Shown here in pieces: positions 24,978-34,528 of a stretch of DNA of 64,000 nucleotides. Within the stretch, counting starts at the first letter, position 1. Every line of letters begins with the position of its first letter. A model generated the notes under the pieces. That model searched no databases. It was not told the origin of the DNA and was given only the letters and a program-made list of their open reading frames with translations. Where the stretch lies: contig JAIBBU010000012.1 in assembly GCA_019694515.1 (NCBI GenBank), positions 1 to 64,000 on the forward strand. Reading direction: 5' to 3'. The position numbers and the translations under genes are program-made. Source of the DNA: Oligoflexia bacterium (GTDB taxonomy: Bacteria > Bdellovibrionota_C > UBA2361 > JBGSMV01).

Positions 24978-26768
24978 CTATTTGGAATTATCAACGCCAT
25001 TGATCTTATCAATCGCCTTCTTGATCGCCTGCTTGACCAAGGCGTTATCGTCCTTCAGCGCCCGTGCCGATAGGTAGCCTAACGAGGCGCGGCTGCCAAG
25101 CGCGCCCAGTGCTCGCGCGGCCTGCTCTCGCACCAAGGGATCGTAGTCGTCCAGTAAATTCAATAGCGCCGGGGCCAGCCGTTTATCGCCGTATTCCGCG
25201 ATTGCTTTGACCGCTTCGATTCGCACCAGATAGGAGTCACTCTGTAGCGGCGTTAGTACCGCACCATCAAATCCGGAGATTCGCCGCGTGACGGCCTGGC
25301 GCAGCGCACTAATGACAGAAGCTTCGGGCTGATCTTTCGCGAGCAGCACCCCTAGCAGCTCCTTGTCGTTCATCTCCTCTACAATCTTGCCACGCGGCAC
25401 CGGCGCAGCAACGGGCACGGAGACACTCTCCAAATTATCGCCGCTGCCGCGTAGGATCTCCGAAACGGTAATTCGCTCTCCCTCTCCCAGCGGAGCGCTA
25501 GGCTCCTTTCCTAATAGTGAAAGGCACAGATACCCAGCCAAGAATATGCAGAGCAGGCCGAAGAATACCGTCAGAACTCTGAGCGCTGAGCCGCGGCGCT
25601 TAAATCTGATTCCTGAGTCGCCGAGCGAGCTAGAGCTTCGCGCCAGGACTTCTTGGGTAGGCGCATAGAAATTCTTAGTGTCCTGCTCCGGGGCTTTACG
25701 GGTAGAGTCACGGGAACCGCCCGTCCCCCACTGCATCGCAAGCGCCGCATCTTCAGCCCGCTTTTGCTGGTCTACAGCATCGTCGTTTGCTTTTTCAGCT
25801 CCTGCTACTCCCGAGAGGTTCCGCCAGGTCGAATTGCGGCGGCGGCGCGGCACAATCCGCTTCTCGCCTGGAGCGCCCTCATCTGCAGCGTTTAGTCCTA
25901 AGGCGCGGCGCAAACCCGCTACTAATTCGGCACCAGTAGCGGGACGCTCATCGCGATTGCGCGAAAGCGCCCGCTCCAGCTCCGCCTCCAGGGCTAAAGG
26001 CAGCTCAGGCGCCAGCATGCTCAAGCTCTGCGGCTTGCCATTAAGAATATTGGCTACGACTGTGCTGAAATTGTTCCCCGGGAAAGGCCGCTGCCCGGCG
26101 AAGCATTCGAACGCCACTACTGCCAGACTAAAGAGATCGGAGCGCTGGTCAATCTTCTCATTCAAGATCTGCTCCGGTGACATGTAGCCCGGAGTGCCCA
26201 TAATCGGCTCACTGGGGCCGTTGAGACGCTCCGAGGTCCCGCCCAATGAGTCATTCAAACTGGCAATACCGAAGTCTAACAGATAGGCGCGCTGCTGTTG
26301 GTCCACAATAATATTGCTGGGTTTGATATCGCGATGGATCACCCCTTGAGAATGGGCATAGTCAATCCCCAGCGCGGCCTCACGGATATAGTGCAGCACC
26401 AGCGAAGGTTCGATGCGGCCGCTCTTCGCAATAATCTGATCAAGACTCTCGCCTTCGACGTAATCCATGACCATATACGGCATGTCGGCTTCAATGTTGA
26501 CGTCGAAGATCGTGATGATATTTGGATGGCGCAGATTTCCAGCTGAGCGCGCCTCCATCTTGAAACGTTCAAGCGACACTCCGTTGCCGCTCAGATTCGA
26601 CGCCGCCCCTTTACGCATGGTCTTAATCGCCACTACCCGACCGATCTGCGGATCCTGCCCCTTATACACGATGCCCATCGATCCTCGTCCGAGGATGCCG
26701 ATCACACGGTACTTGCCGATCGTTTGCAGGCCTTGTTCGTCCATGCCGGAGGGCGCAGTTAAACTCAT
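24978..26768 (-). CDS. Eukaryotic-type Ser/Thr protein kinase with HEAT repeats
   Basis: This is a membrane-anchored PknB-type kinase of 596 residues. The kinase domain (about 18-290) has the P-loop GRGSMGIVYKG, Lys49 in VAIKTM, the catalytic loop HRDIKPSN (145-152), DFG (165-167) and GTPGYMSPEQ. A linker (300-395) leads to one transmembrane helix (VLTVFFGLLCIFLAGYLCLSLL), then an outside domain. Its end (about 500-590) has HEAT-like repeats (YLVRIEAVKAIAEYGDKRLAPALLNLL, PLVREQAARALGALGSRASLGYL). All catalytic residues are present. PASTA repeats, the usual sensor of PknB, are missing; HEAT repeats outside the membrane suggest a protein ligand. Confidence 0.92.
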   Translation of the reverse strand: MSLTAPSGMDEQGLQTIGKYRVIGILGRGSMGIVYKGQDPQIGRVVAIKTMRKGAASNLSGNGVSLERFKMEARSAGNLRHPNIITIFDVNIEADMPYMVMDYVEGESLDQIIAKSGRIEPSLVLHYIREAALGIDYAHSQGVIHRDIKPSNIIVDQQQRAYLLDFGIASLNDSLGGTSERLNGPSEPIMGTPGYMSPEQILNEKIDQRSDLFSLAVVAFECFAGQRPFPGNNFSTVVANILNGKPQSLSMLAPELPLALEAELERALSRNRDERPATGAELVAGLRRALGLNAADEGAPGEKRIVPRRRRNSTWRNLSGVAGAEKANDDAVDQQKRAEDAALAMQWGTGGSRDSTRKAPEQDTKNFYAPTQEVLARSSSSLGDSGIRFKRRGSALRVLTVFFGLLCIFLAGYLCLSLLGKEPSAPLGEGERITVSEILRGSGDNLESVSVPVAAPVPRGKIVEEMNDKELLGVLLAKDQPEASVISALRQAVTRRISGFDGAVLTPLQSDSYLVRIEAVKAIAEYGDKRLAPALLNLLDDYDPLVREQAARALGALGSRASLGYLSARALKDDNALVKQAIKKAIDKINGVDNSK

Positions 26769-26926
26769 AACCTCTTGTCCGAGCAGAACTTCCTACTGCT
26801 CCATAGACTCAAGGATGCACTTTCCATACCTCAATCGCCGCATTCTCACAGCTGCTTGAATTCATTGGCGATGGCGTCTAGTCTTTCTTCTTAATGGTTA
26901 TCCGCCTTTCTGGGCCCCTTTAAAAT

Positions 26927-26939
26927 AGGAGTTTTTCTG
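26927..26939 (+). promoter_or_regulatory. Shine-Dalgarno deciding a CTG start
   Basis: AGGAG at 26927-26931 is followed by five T-rich bases and then CTG at 26937. In the reading frame of the downstream DUF971 gene, no ATG, GTG or TTG occurs between the upstream stop (26892) and TTG 26967. The TTG would cut off the conserved N-terminus, so CTG is the most likely initiator. Confidence 0.6.
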
Positions 26940-27296
26940 AGCCGTACCCCAAAAGAAATCCGACGTTTGGAAGGCGCTGGGCTGCGCATCGTCTGGAGCG
27001 ATGGCCAGACCGCCGAGCTTTCTAGCGAAGCGCTGCGTACCAACTGTCCGTGCGCTGGCTGCCGTGAAAAGCGCGGAGATCAGTCCCATGCTGCGCCGAT
27101 TCAGAAAGCTCCTTCCAAGAAGAACATGCTCAAGATCGTCGAGGCCTCACTAGAGGACGAACTCAAGCTACTTGAGGTCTGGGCGGTAGGAAACTACGCC
27201 GTGGGATTGAGCTGGGGAGATGGGCATAACACCGGGATCTACACCTTTGCCTATCTGGAAGAGCTGCAAAATCTTGGCACACCCACGCCTTCCTAA
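26937..27296 (+). CDS. DUF971 protein (gamma-butyrobetaine-hydroxylase N-terminal-like)
   Basis: This is a small DUF971-family protein of about 119 residues, a domain found alone in bacteria and at the N-terminus of GBBH dioxygenases. From CTG 26937 the protein begins [22 protein letters not shown], which covers the family's usual TPxEIR opening; starting at TTG 26967 would lose it. Cys residues in NCPCAGCREK could bind metal. The GDGHNTGIYTFAYLEEL segment is the family's C-terminal signature. Its exact role is unknown; relatives are linked to iron-sulfur metabolism. It is divergent from the kinase at 24978. Confidence 0.85.
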   Translation: MSRTPKEIRRLEGAGLRIVWSDGQTAELSSEALRTNCPCAGCREKRGDQSHAAPIQKAPSKKNMLKIVEASLEDELKLLEVWAVGNYAVGLSWGDGHNTGIYTFAYLEELQNLGTPTPS

Positions 27297-27330
27297 CGGC
27301 GGCTGTCGGGGACTCAACTAGGATCCTGGT

Positions 27331-28314
27331 TTAGTTCTCTGAGAACGGTCCGAGCGATCGGAATTTCTTGTAACGCCGCTTAACCAACTCTTCAACGCTG
27401 AGCTTGCCCAGCTCGGATAGATGCTTTAACAGATGCGATCCCAGGATCTCTGCCGCCTCTTTGTGGTTCGAATGCGCGCCTCCCATCGGCTCCGGCACGA
27501 TCTCATCAATCACCCCTAAACGTTTCAGATCCTGCGCAGTCAGCTGCAAAATCTCTGCAGCTCTGGCAGCCTGCTCAGCCGGGGCTTCATTGCGATCGTG
27601 ATGCCATAGAATTGAGGCACACCCCTCAGGGGTAATCACAGAGTAACAGGCATTTTCCAGCATCAAGATTCGATCCGAAACCCCTAGTGCCAGCGCGCCC
27701 CCGCTTCCGCCTTCCCCGATAACCACGCTGATCACCGGAACCGTCAGCTCCGACAGCTCCGCCAGATTCCGAGCAATCGCTTCGGCCTGGCCGCGCTCCT
27801 CCGCCTCCATACCAGGGAACGCTCCCTGAGTGTCGATCAAGGTGATTAAAGGCAGTCCAAATTTCTCAGCCAGGTGAAATAGCCGGAGCGCTTTCCGATA
27901 ACCTTCGGGATTGGGCATGCCGAAATTGCGCTTAAGCCGGTCGGCAGTGGTGCGACCGCGTTGATCCCCGATTAGCATTACCGGCAGCTGTCCCAATCTG
28001 GCAGTTCCGCCCACGATCGCGGGATCATCCATGAACAATCTGTCCCCGTGCAGCTCTACAAAATCGGTCACCATGAACTTGATATAGTCGAGACTGAAAG
28101 GTCGATCAAAATGTCGGGATAGCTGGACGCGCTGATAGGGAGTTAGACGGCCATAGATCTCCCGCCGCAATTTCGCGACGCGCGTTTCCAGGCGCGCATA
28201 TTCGTCCCGCTTCGAGAGATCGCCACCGGCTATTTCGTCTTTCAGACGCGAAAGTTCACTTTCGAGCTCCACAAGCGGGCGCTCGAATTCGAGCGGATGT
28301 AATATAGCTGTCAT
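27331..28314 (-). CDS. accA: Acetyl-CoA carboxylase carboxyltransferase subunit alpha
   Basis: This subunit, with AccD, transfers the carboxyl group from carboxybiotin to acetyl-CoA at the start of fatty acid synthesis. The 327-residue length is normal. Recognisable blocks are the N-terminal helices EFERPLVELESELSRL, LVELHGDRLFMDDPAIVGG, RNFGMPNPEGYRKALRLF, the GEGGSGGALALGVSDRI oxyanion loop and ITPEGCASILW. It lies 5 bases after miaA, the last gene of the rpoZ-to-accA run. Confidence 0.97.
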   Translation of the reverse strand: MTAILHPLEFERPLVELESELSRLKDEIAGGDLSKRDEYARLETRVAKLRREIYGRLTPYQRVQLSRHFDRPFSLDYIKFMVTDFVELHGDRLFMDDPAIVGGTARLGQLPVMLIGDQRGRTTADRLKRNFGMPNPEGYRKALRLFHLAEKFGLPLITLIDTQGAFPGMEAEERGQAEAIARNLAELSELTVPVISVVIGEGGSGGALALGVSDRILMLENACYSVITPEGCASILWHHDRNEAPAEQAARAAEILQLTAQDLKRLGVIDEIVPEPMGGAHSNHKEAAEILGSHLLKHLSELGKLSVEELVKRRYKKFRSLGPFSEN

Positions 28315-28319
28315 AGCCG

Positions 28320-29312
28320 CTAAGTATCTAAGAAAAGAGCATGAGGGTCAACCAGCCAGACCATCGTCTGCGTGACGCCCTGTGCTAAGGCAGCGTGGAT
28401 ACGCTGCAAAAGCTGCTCCGGCGATAATTTTTCAGGGGCGTTAACCGCCGAGATCTGCCAGCCGCGCTTCCCCGGCTCATTTCTCCAAAACGTAGTCTGC
28501 CGCTTGGCATAGCGACGGGTGAATAACGCGATCTCGGGAACTAACTGCGTCAGAGCAATTTGCCCCTGGAGGAATTTTAGCGCCTGATGATATCCGAGCG
28601 AGCGCAGCGCCGGAGCGCTTGGCCCAAACTGTGAAATTAGATCTTTGGTCTCCTCAATCAGCCCGGACTCAACCATCTTAGCGCTCCGCTGTTCGATGCG
28701 TTGATACAGCAGCGCGCGTTCCCAAAACGGAACGATGATCAGGGCGGCACGCTTGATTTCGCGATAGCCGTGCTGTTGATGCAGCTCCGAAAGTTTCAGA
28801 CCAGAGAGCAGCACCGTCTCAAGCGCTCTAATTACCCGCACTCGGTCATTTAAGTGCAGGCGCGCAGCGGCCTCCGGATCCTTCGCCCGCAAAAGCTGCT
28901 GCAGCTCCTCAGAACTCTGCCCCTCCAGCGATGCCCGCAGCTCCGGGTCCCGAGCCGGAAGCTCCGCAATGCCATGCAGCAGGCTGGTCAGATACATGGT
29001 CGACCCTCCGGCAAAAACGGGCTGCGCAGCTGTGGCTTGCAAGGCCGCTTCGGCGGCACGGCAATACTCGAACACGTTAAATTCCTGAGAGGGGTCGGCA
29101 ATATCCAACAAGTGATGCGCTATGCCGGCGCGCTCTCCAGGCGCCAGCTTCGCAGAACCGATGTCCAGTCCCCGATAAATCTGCACCGAGTCGAGATTGA
29201 AGATCTCTCCCTGCAGCTCCTGCGCCAGCCGCAAAGCTAAGGCGCTTTTTCCGCAGGCTGTTGGACCAGCTACGACAACTATCGGCCGCTCTAGCGATCG
29301 CGCCCGAACCAT
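28320..29312 (-). CDS. miaA: tRNA dimethylallyltransferase MiaA
   Basis: It adds an isopentenyl group to A37 of tRNAs reading UNN codons. The protein has the P-loop VVAGPTACGKSALALRLA, the DSVQIYRGLDIGSAKL switch segment, AGGSTMYLTSLLHGI and the Arg-rich C-terminal RRYAKRQTTFWRNE. ATG 29312 gives 330 residues. A longer start at 29366 would put 18 non-conserved residues inside mutL, so I prefer 29312, which overlaps the mutL end by 22 bases, a usual arrangement for this pair. Confidence 0.95.
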   Translation of the reverse strand: MVRARSLERPIVVVAGPTACGKSALALRLAQELQGEIFNLDSVQIYRGLDIGSAKLAPGERAGIAHHLLDIADPSQEFNVFEYCRAAEAALQATAAQPVFAGGSTMYLTSLLHGIAELPARDPELRASLEGQSSEELQQLLRAKDPEAAARLHLNDRVRVIRALETVLLSGLKLSELHQQHGYREIKRAALIIVPFWERALLYQRIEQRSAKMVESGLIEETKDLISQFGPSAPALRSLGYHQALKFLQGQIALTQLVPEIALFTRRYAKRQTTFWRNEPGKRGWQISAVNAPEKLSPEQLLQRIHAALAQGVTQTMVWLVDPHALFLDT

Positions 29313-31012
29313 CGCTCTACCTGCGCACGCGAATAACAGACCACCACCGGCCGACCGTGAGGACAAGCCGCGCTGAATTCAGATTTATCCAGATCGCTGA
29401 AGAGCTCGTAAACTTCGCTGCGGCTCAGCGCATCGCCCGAACGCACACTGGCATGACAGGCCAGTGAGGCGGCCAGCGCATCCACCCGCCGCTGCATCGC
29501 ACTCTCAGCATCAAGCAGCGTTTGATCTCTAAAAACCGTGGTCAAAAATTCGCTTAAATTCTGATTGGCGAAGATTGTCGGCACAGCTTTGATGCGAAGC
29601 CGCGCCCCCTGGCCCAGCTCCACGGCAAAGCCGAACGCTTCCAGTAAATCAAGATATTCTTTGACGCCCTCCAGAATCTCCTCTGGAAGGTCCATCTCTT
29701 GCGCCTCAAGCAAGGCCTGCGACGGCAGCCCGCGCGCGGCAAAGGCGTTTCGAATGCGGTTAAAATTCAACCGCTCATGCGCGGCGTGCATATCAACCAC
29801 ATAAAACTCCTCTGCCTTTTCACATAGTAGATAACAGCCCAGGAGCTGACCGAGATACTTGAGATCTGAGAAACGGAAAGCCGGGCTCGCTGCACCCCGC
29901 GAGATCTCCGCGCCGGAGCTAAATCCAAAAGCGGGCTGTTCCGCCAGCTGCAAATTTACCTGATTGCCCGGCACAATGCGAAGCAAAGGGGCGCCGGCTG
30001 CGCTTTGATACTGCGGTGATTGGAACGCCACCGGCCGCTTGAATTCTTGAACTGCAGCTTTAACCGCCGAGCGCACCGCACCGAAGACCGCCTGTCCGTT
30101 ACGAAAGCGCACCTCTGATTTCTGAGGATGCACATTGACATCGACAAACTCGCCCGGGATTTCCAAGCTTAAAGTCCCGGCCGGATATTCAAAATTTTTG
30201 AGGGTCGAATCAAAGCCGTCGCGCACGGCTCGCACTAAAGCGCGGTCATTAACCAGCCGCCCATTCACAAAGAGCAGTAGCGCTTTGGAGTCGGAGGAAG
30301 CCATGCCGGGGTGCCGCACCAAGCCACTGATCTTTAGTGGACCAACCTGATAGGACACCGGAACGGTATCAGCGCCGAACATGCCCTTAGCCCTTTCGAC
30401 ATATGAGTCGCGCGGGGGCAGACTCAAAATCTCCTTCTCCCCCGATTTAATGCGAAAGCGCACCTGCGGTCTGATTAACGCGGTCTGTTCGATCCACTGG
30501 CGAATTTTGAGCTCGTCGCCCCTGACACTCTTTAAAAACTTCCTGCGCGCCGGGGTATTAAAGAAAAGCTGCCGCACCTCGACCGTTGTTCCTACCCGGC
30601 CAGCACAGAGGCCCGCATGCAAGACCTCCCCGCCTTCGATCCGGATCTCAGCTGCCAGCTCCGCGCTTTGCGGCCGGGTGGTGATAGAAAGCTTCGAGAC
30701 TGAGGCAATCGAGGGCAGAGCTTCGCCTCGAAAACCAAGCGTCGTCAGATTATCAAGATCCGAAAGATCCCTCAGCTTTGAGGTGGCATGACGTCGCACC
30801 GCGAGTTTGAGCTCGTCCGGCGACATGCCCGAGCCGTTGTCCTCCACCAGCACCAAGCTCTGTCCGCCTTCCTCGATCCGAATCGAGATTTCGTTTGCTC
30901 CAGCATCAAGGGCATTATCGATTAGTTCGCGCACCACTGAGACCGGCCGCTCTACGACTTCACCTGCCGAGATTTGATTAACTACATGATCCGGCAGCAG
31001 CTGAATCGTCAT
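29291..31012 (-). CDS. mutL: DNA mismatch repair protein MutL
   Basis: This mismatch-repair ATPase and endonuclease couples MutS to strand removal. The N-terminal GHKL ATPase is intact: ISAGEVVERP, ELIDNALDAGA, DNGSGM, GFRGEAL. The C-terminal dimerisation domain (about 385-573) has ACHASVR (518-524) and CPHGRP (550-555), typical of MutL forms with endonuclease activity. The metal-binding motif DQHA(X)2E(X)4E reads DMHAAHERLNFN at 407-418: Gln is replaced by Met and the final Glu by Asn, so nicking activity is uncertain. Length (573) is normal. Confidence 0.97.
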   Translation of the reverse strand: MTIQLLPDHVVNQISAGEVVERPVSVVRELIDNALDAGANEISIRIEEGGQSLVLVEDNGSGMSPDELKLAVRRHATSKLRDLSDLDNLTTLGFRGEALPSIASVSKLSITTRPQSAELAAEIRIEGGEVLHAGLCAGRVGTTVEVRQLFFNTPARRKFLKSVRGDELKIRQWIEQTALIRPQVRFRIKSGEKEILSLPPRDSYVERAKGMFGADTVPVSYQVGPLKISGLVRHPGMASSDSKALLLFVNGRLVNDRALVRAVRDGFDSTLKNFEYPAGTLSLEIPGEFVDVNVHPQKSEVRFRNGQAVFGAVRSAVKAAVQEFKRPVAFQSPQYQSAAGAPLLRIVPGNQVNLQLAEQPAFGFSSGAEISRGAASPAFRFSDLKYLGQLLGCYLLCEKAEEFYVVDMHAAHERLNFNRIRNAFAARGLPSQALLEAQEMDLPEEILEGVKEYLDLLEAFGFAVELGQGARLRIKAVPTIFANQNLSEFLTTVFRDQTLLDAESAMQRRVDALAASLACHASVRSGDALSRSEVYELFSDLDKSEFSAACPHGRPVVVCYSRAQVERWFGRDR

Positions 31013-31023
31013 CGCTTCAACCT

Positions 31024-32142
31024 TTATCTCAATACCGGCTTTACTTTTACCGTGCGCTCTTTGGCCGGGTCTCCACCGCGCCGCAAGGTCAATGTCAAGC
31101 CATCCTGCATATCTGCGGCTGCGATCACCTCCTCGACCTCTTGACGCGAACTGACCTTCTGCCCGTTAACCTTGACAATCAGATCGGCGCGCTCCACGTC
31201 CGTCACGTAACCCTTCAAAAATACCGAATCGACTGGGCGCTCTATCGGCTGGATTCCGGCCTCAGCTGCCGGACCGCCTTCCATCACCCGCCGCACCATC
31301 GGTCCATGCGCCACCGTATCCACAAGCACCCACCCCATATCGGGACGCAGCACCTTGCCGGTGGCGATCAGTTCTGGCAGTACCCGCTTGATCTGATTGA
31401 TCGGAACAGCAAAACCAATCCCGGCCGAATCCCCGGATTGACTGAGGATCGCGGTATTGATCCCGATTAGCCGTCCATCCATATCCAGCAGCGGTCCGCC
31501 TGAATTACCCGGATTAATCGCCGCGTCGGTTTGCACCAACCCCTTAAGAAGCGAACCCGTCGAGCTCTTTACGGTACGATTCAAACTCGAAATAATTCCG
31601 GTAGTCAGCGTGTGATCAAGCCCGAACGGATTGCCGATCGCAAGCACGCGCTGCCCCACCTCAAGCTTTGACGAATCACCGAACTTCGCGGCGATCATTT
31701 TTTCCGGAGGTTGATGCAGCTGCAAAACCGCAATGTCATATTCCTGGTCATAGCCAACTAAACGCGCACTGTAATTCTGGCTGTTCGCGAGCATAATGCT
31801 GATCTGTTCATTGCGTGTGACATCCTGAATCACGTGCAGATTGGTCAAAACGATGCCCTTGGCCGCATCAATAATCACCCCGGAACCGGTACCCTCCCGA
31901 GGTTTAAGCTGAAATCCTACATCGAAGGGGTCGACCGTAAGGGTAATCGTGGTAATGAACACCACCGCTTCATTGGTGTTCTTATAAACCTGAATGGTAC
32001 GCTCCTCCTCTTCGGTGCGGGGTGCAGGAGAATCGCTTCCAGCATTGGCCGAGTTGCGTCCGATCGACGGCAACACAACCAGCACTGCGCCGAGCAGTAA
32101 CGCGATCGACAGCCAAAGATTAATCTTAGTTAATTTTCTCAT
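31024..32142 (-). CDS. HtrA/Deg-family periplasmic serine protease, one PDZ domain
   Basis: This is an envelope quality-control protease of 372 residues. An N-terminal hydrophobic segment (residues 8-28) acts as an uncleaved anchor or signal. The trypsin-like domain carries the triad His103 (TNLHV), Asp136 (YDIAVL) and Ser214 (NPGNSGGP). One PDZ domain follows (about 260-370), giving a DegS-like layout. Its start overlaps the relA/spoT stop by four bases, so translation is coupled. Unlike E. coli DegS there is no nearby anti-sigma factor gene. Confidence 0.93.
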   Translation of the reverse strand: MRKLTKINLWLSIALLLGAVLVVLPSIGRNSANAGSDSPAPRTEEEERTIQVYKNTNEAVVFITTITLTVDPFDVGFQLKPREGTGSGVIIDAAKGIVLTNLHVIQDVTRNEQISIMLANSQNYSARLVGYDQEYDIAVLQLHQPPEKMIAAKFGDSSKLEVGQRVLAIGNPFGLDHTLTTGIISSLNRTVKSSTGSLLKGLVQTDAAINPGNSGGPLLDMDGRLIGINTAILSQSGDSAGIGFAVPINQIKRVLPELIATGKVLRPDMGWVLVDTVAHGPMVRRVMEGGPAAEAGIQPIERPVDSVFLKGYVTDVERADLIVKVNGQKVSSRQEVEEVIAAADMQDGLTLTLRRGGDPAKERTVKVKPVLR

Positions 32143-34352
32143 ACCTGCGGCTCCTCATCCTCAAGCGCCTGTTTGTCCTGCTCCGACAGATCCAGCGAAG
32201 TCGAAAACTGCCGGATCCGTTCGACTTTAATCACTCCCGGCACCATCTCCAGCGCCCGGGTGATGGCCTCCAGCTGTCGTGCATCGGAGATCGTAAGCTC
32301 GAAAGCGTTGATGGCTTTGCTGCTGTCGGTTGTTTTGATCTGTGCGCTGTTTATATTCGCGCCGTTCTCGGTGATCGCGCGCGACATATTGGCGAGCAGC
32401 CCCATCTGATCCTGCGAATGCACGGTCAAGCGCACACGCCGCGGAGCCCGCACTTCGCTGTCCCAAACCACATCAACCCGCCGCAGCGGATCCATTTGCA
32501 AGGCTTGGGCACAGTCAGCATAGTGCACGGTCACACCGCGCCCCCTTGTTATAAAGCCGACGATCCGATCTCCCGGCAATGGCTCACAACACTTCGCAAA
32601 ACGGACTAGAATATCATCAAAGCCGCTGACCTTAACCCCAATCTTTTGTCGCGAGGCCTTCGCCGCGCGTTGAAAGAGCTGCTCGAGCGGCGTGACTTCA
32701 CGCTTAAGCTTCTCTTCTACGTTTACACCCTCGGGCAGCACCATCGCCAAAACTTTAGCGCAAGGGATCTTGCCGTAGCCAATTTCAGCGTACAGGTCAC
32801 CCTCCGTCTTCATGCCGAAATGCTGCGCGACTTCGCTGATGCGTCCGCTTTTTTCCAGCTTCTTAAGACTAAGTTTGACTTTGCGTAAATCCTTGGTCAG
32901 CAGATCCATGCCCACAGCTAACGAGCGCGCACGCTCCTCTGACTTCAAGAAGACGCGAATACGCTGGCGGGCCTTGCTCGACTGCACGAACTTGAGCCAG
33001 TCCTTGCTGGGCGTATGCCCTTTAGTGGTCATGATTTCGACCGTGTCGCCGTTCTGCAGCTTGTGCGTCAACGAAACGATCGAGCCGTTAACTCGAGCAC
33101 CGGTGGTGGTATGACCAACATCGGTGTGCACGGCGTAGGCAAAATCTATCGGAGTAGAGTTGAATGGCAACCTGATCAAATTGCCCTTGGGGGTAAAGAC
33201 GAAGACCTCCTCAGGGAAGAGCTCGCTCTTTACCGACTGAATGAATTCATCAGGATTCTTTAGGTATTGCTGGCTATCCACTAGGTCCTTGACCCACTGC
33301 AGATCGAACCCGGGGGTGGAATCGTCCTCCTTATAACGCCAATGCGCGGCGATACCCTCTTCGGCGATCTTATCCATCTCGGGGGTGCGGATCTGAATTT
33401 CGATGCGGTGTCCCTTGGGGCCGATCACCGTGGTATGCAGCGACTGGTACATGTTGGGCTTGGGCATGGCAATATAGTCTTTGAAGCGTTTTGGTACGGG
33501 CTTCCACTGCGAGTGAATGATGCCCAAGCTTTCGTAGCAGGCTCGCAGCGACGGCACCAACACGCGAAATCCGAGCAGATCGTAAACGTCTTCGAAGGCC
33601 AGGTTATCCTTCTCCATCTTGCGCCAAACCGAATAGAAGTGCTTAGAGCGCCCCTTGACCGACGCTGACACTCCGGCCTCCGAGAGCACACGCTGAATCT
33701 CCTTGGTGGTCTCGGCGATATAATCAGCGCGCTGCGACGAGGAGCTGTCAAAATTCTCCTGGATCAACTTGAAGAGCTCCGGACGCAAATAGCGCAAACA
33801 AAGATCTTCCAGCTCGGACTTTAGCCACTGAATACCAAGGCGGTTAGCAAGCGGCGCATATATCTCCCGGGTTTCGCGCGCGATACGCCGCTGCTTTTCT
33901 TCCGATAAATAGTAAAGCGTGCGCATGTTATGCAGGCGATCACAGAGCTTTACCAGAATCACCCGGATATCCTTGGCCATCGCCACTAGCATCTTACGGA
34001 AATTCTCGGCCTGCTTCTCCTCCACCGACTCAAACTCGATACGGGTCAGCTTAGTGACTCCTTGGACGATTTCCGCCACTTCCTCGCCAAACTTTTCCGC
34101 AAGCTCCTCCGCATTGACCACGCAATCCTCAATCGTGTCATGCAGCAAGGCGCTTACAACCGAGGGAATATCGAGTTTTAACTGGCAGACCAGCAGCGCC
34201 ACTTCAACGAGATGCGTTAGATACGGCTCACCGGAGGCGCGCACCTGTCCGCGATGCTTTTGCGCGGCAAATTCGTAGGCTTCGCGAACCGGGGTAAGGT
34301 CGGGATTAGGGTGATACTTTTCGATTGCTGAGCAGAGCGATTCAAGCTGCAT
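32139..34352 (-). CDS. Bifunctional (p)ppGpp synthetase/hydrolase (RSH)
   Basis: This is the stringent-response enzyme (737 residues) of the long RelA/SpoT family. The hydrolase domain has intact HD residues (SALLHDTIED, residues 68-76). The synthetase domain (about 230-350) has SVKGRSKHFYSVWRKM and DLLGFRVLV. TGS (about 390-450), a helical/zinc-finger region with AKCCEPLPGD, and a C-terminal ACT domain (about 660-735) follow. Both catalytic halves look functional, so it is a Rel/SpoT-type enzyme. Upstream of htrA, downstream of rpoZ. Confidence 0.96.
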   Translation of the reverse strand: MQLESLCSAIEKYHPNPDLTPVREAYEFAAQKHRGQVRASGEPYLTHLVEVALLVCQLKLDIPSVVSALLHDTIEDCVVNAEELAEKFGEEVAEIVQGVTKLTRIEFESVEEKQAENFRKMLVAMAKDIRVILVKLCDRLHNMRTLYYLSEEKQRRIARETREIYAPLANRLGIQWLKSELEDLCLRYLRPELFKLIQENFDSSSSQRADYIAETTKEIQRVLSEAGVSASVKGRSKHFYSVWRKMEKDNLAFEDVYDLLGFRVLVPSLRACYESLGIIHSQWKPVPKRFKDYIAMPKPNMYQSLHTTVIGPKGHRIEIQIRTPEMDKIAEEGIAAHWRYKEDDSTPGFDLQWVKDLVDSQQYLKNPDEFIQSVKSELFPEEVFVFTPKGNLIRLPFNSTPIDFAYAVHTDVGHTTTGARVNGSIVSLTHKLQNGDTVEIMTTKGHTPSKDWLKFVQSSKARQRIRVFLKSEERARSLAVGMDLLTKDLRKVKLSLKKLEKSGRISEVAQHFGMKTEGDLYAEIGYGKIPCAKVLAMVLPEGVNVEEKLKREVTPLEQLFQRAAKASRQKIGVKVSGFDDILVRFAKCCEPLPGDRIVGFITRGRGVTVHYADCAQALQMDPLRRVDVVWDSEVRAPRRVRLTVHSQDQMGLLANMSRAITENGANINSAQIKTTDSSKAINAFELTISDARQLEAITRALEMVPGVIKVERIRQFSTSLDLSEQDKQALEDEEPQV

Positions 34353-34528
34353 GGTCTAAGGGAAATCTTTCAACAGAACATGGCTCACAACAAGAACGCC
34401 CGCAAAAACGAAAGAGCTTAGATGGTCCGTCCCGGCGGATATTGGAGAACGACGCGCTTAGGAAAATGGCTTCCGCAACAGGAACCACCCGGCTCAAAAT
34501 CGATCCGGGCTATCTTGCGAACAGGAAA

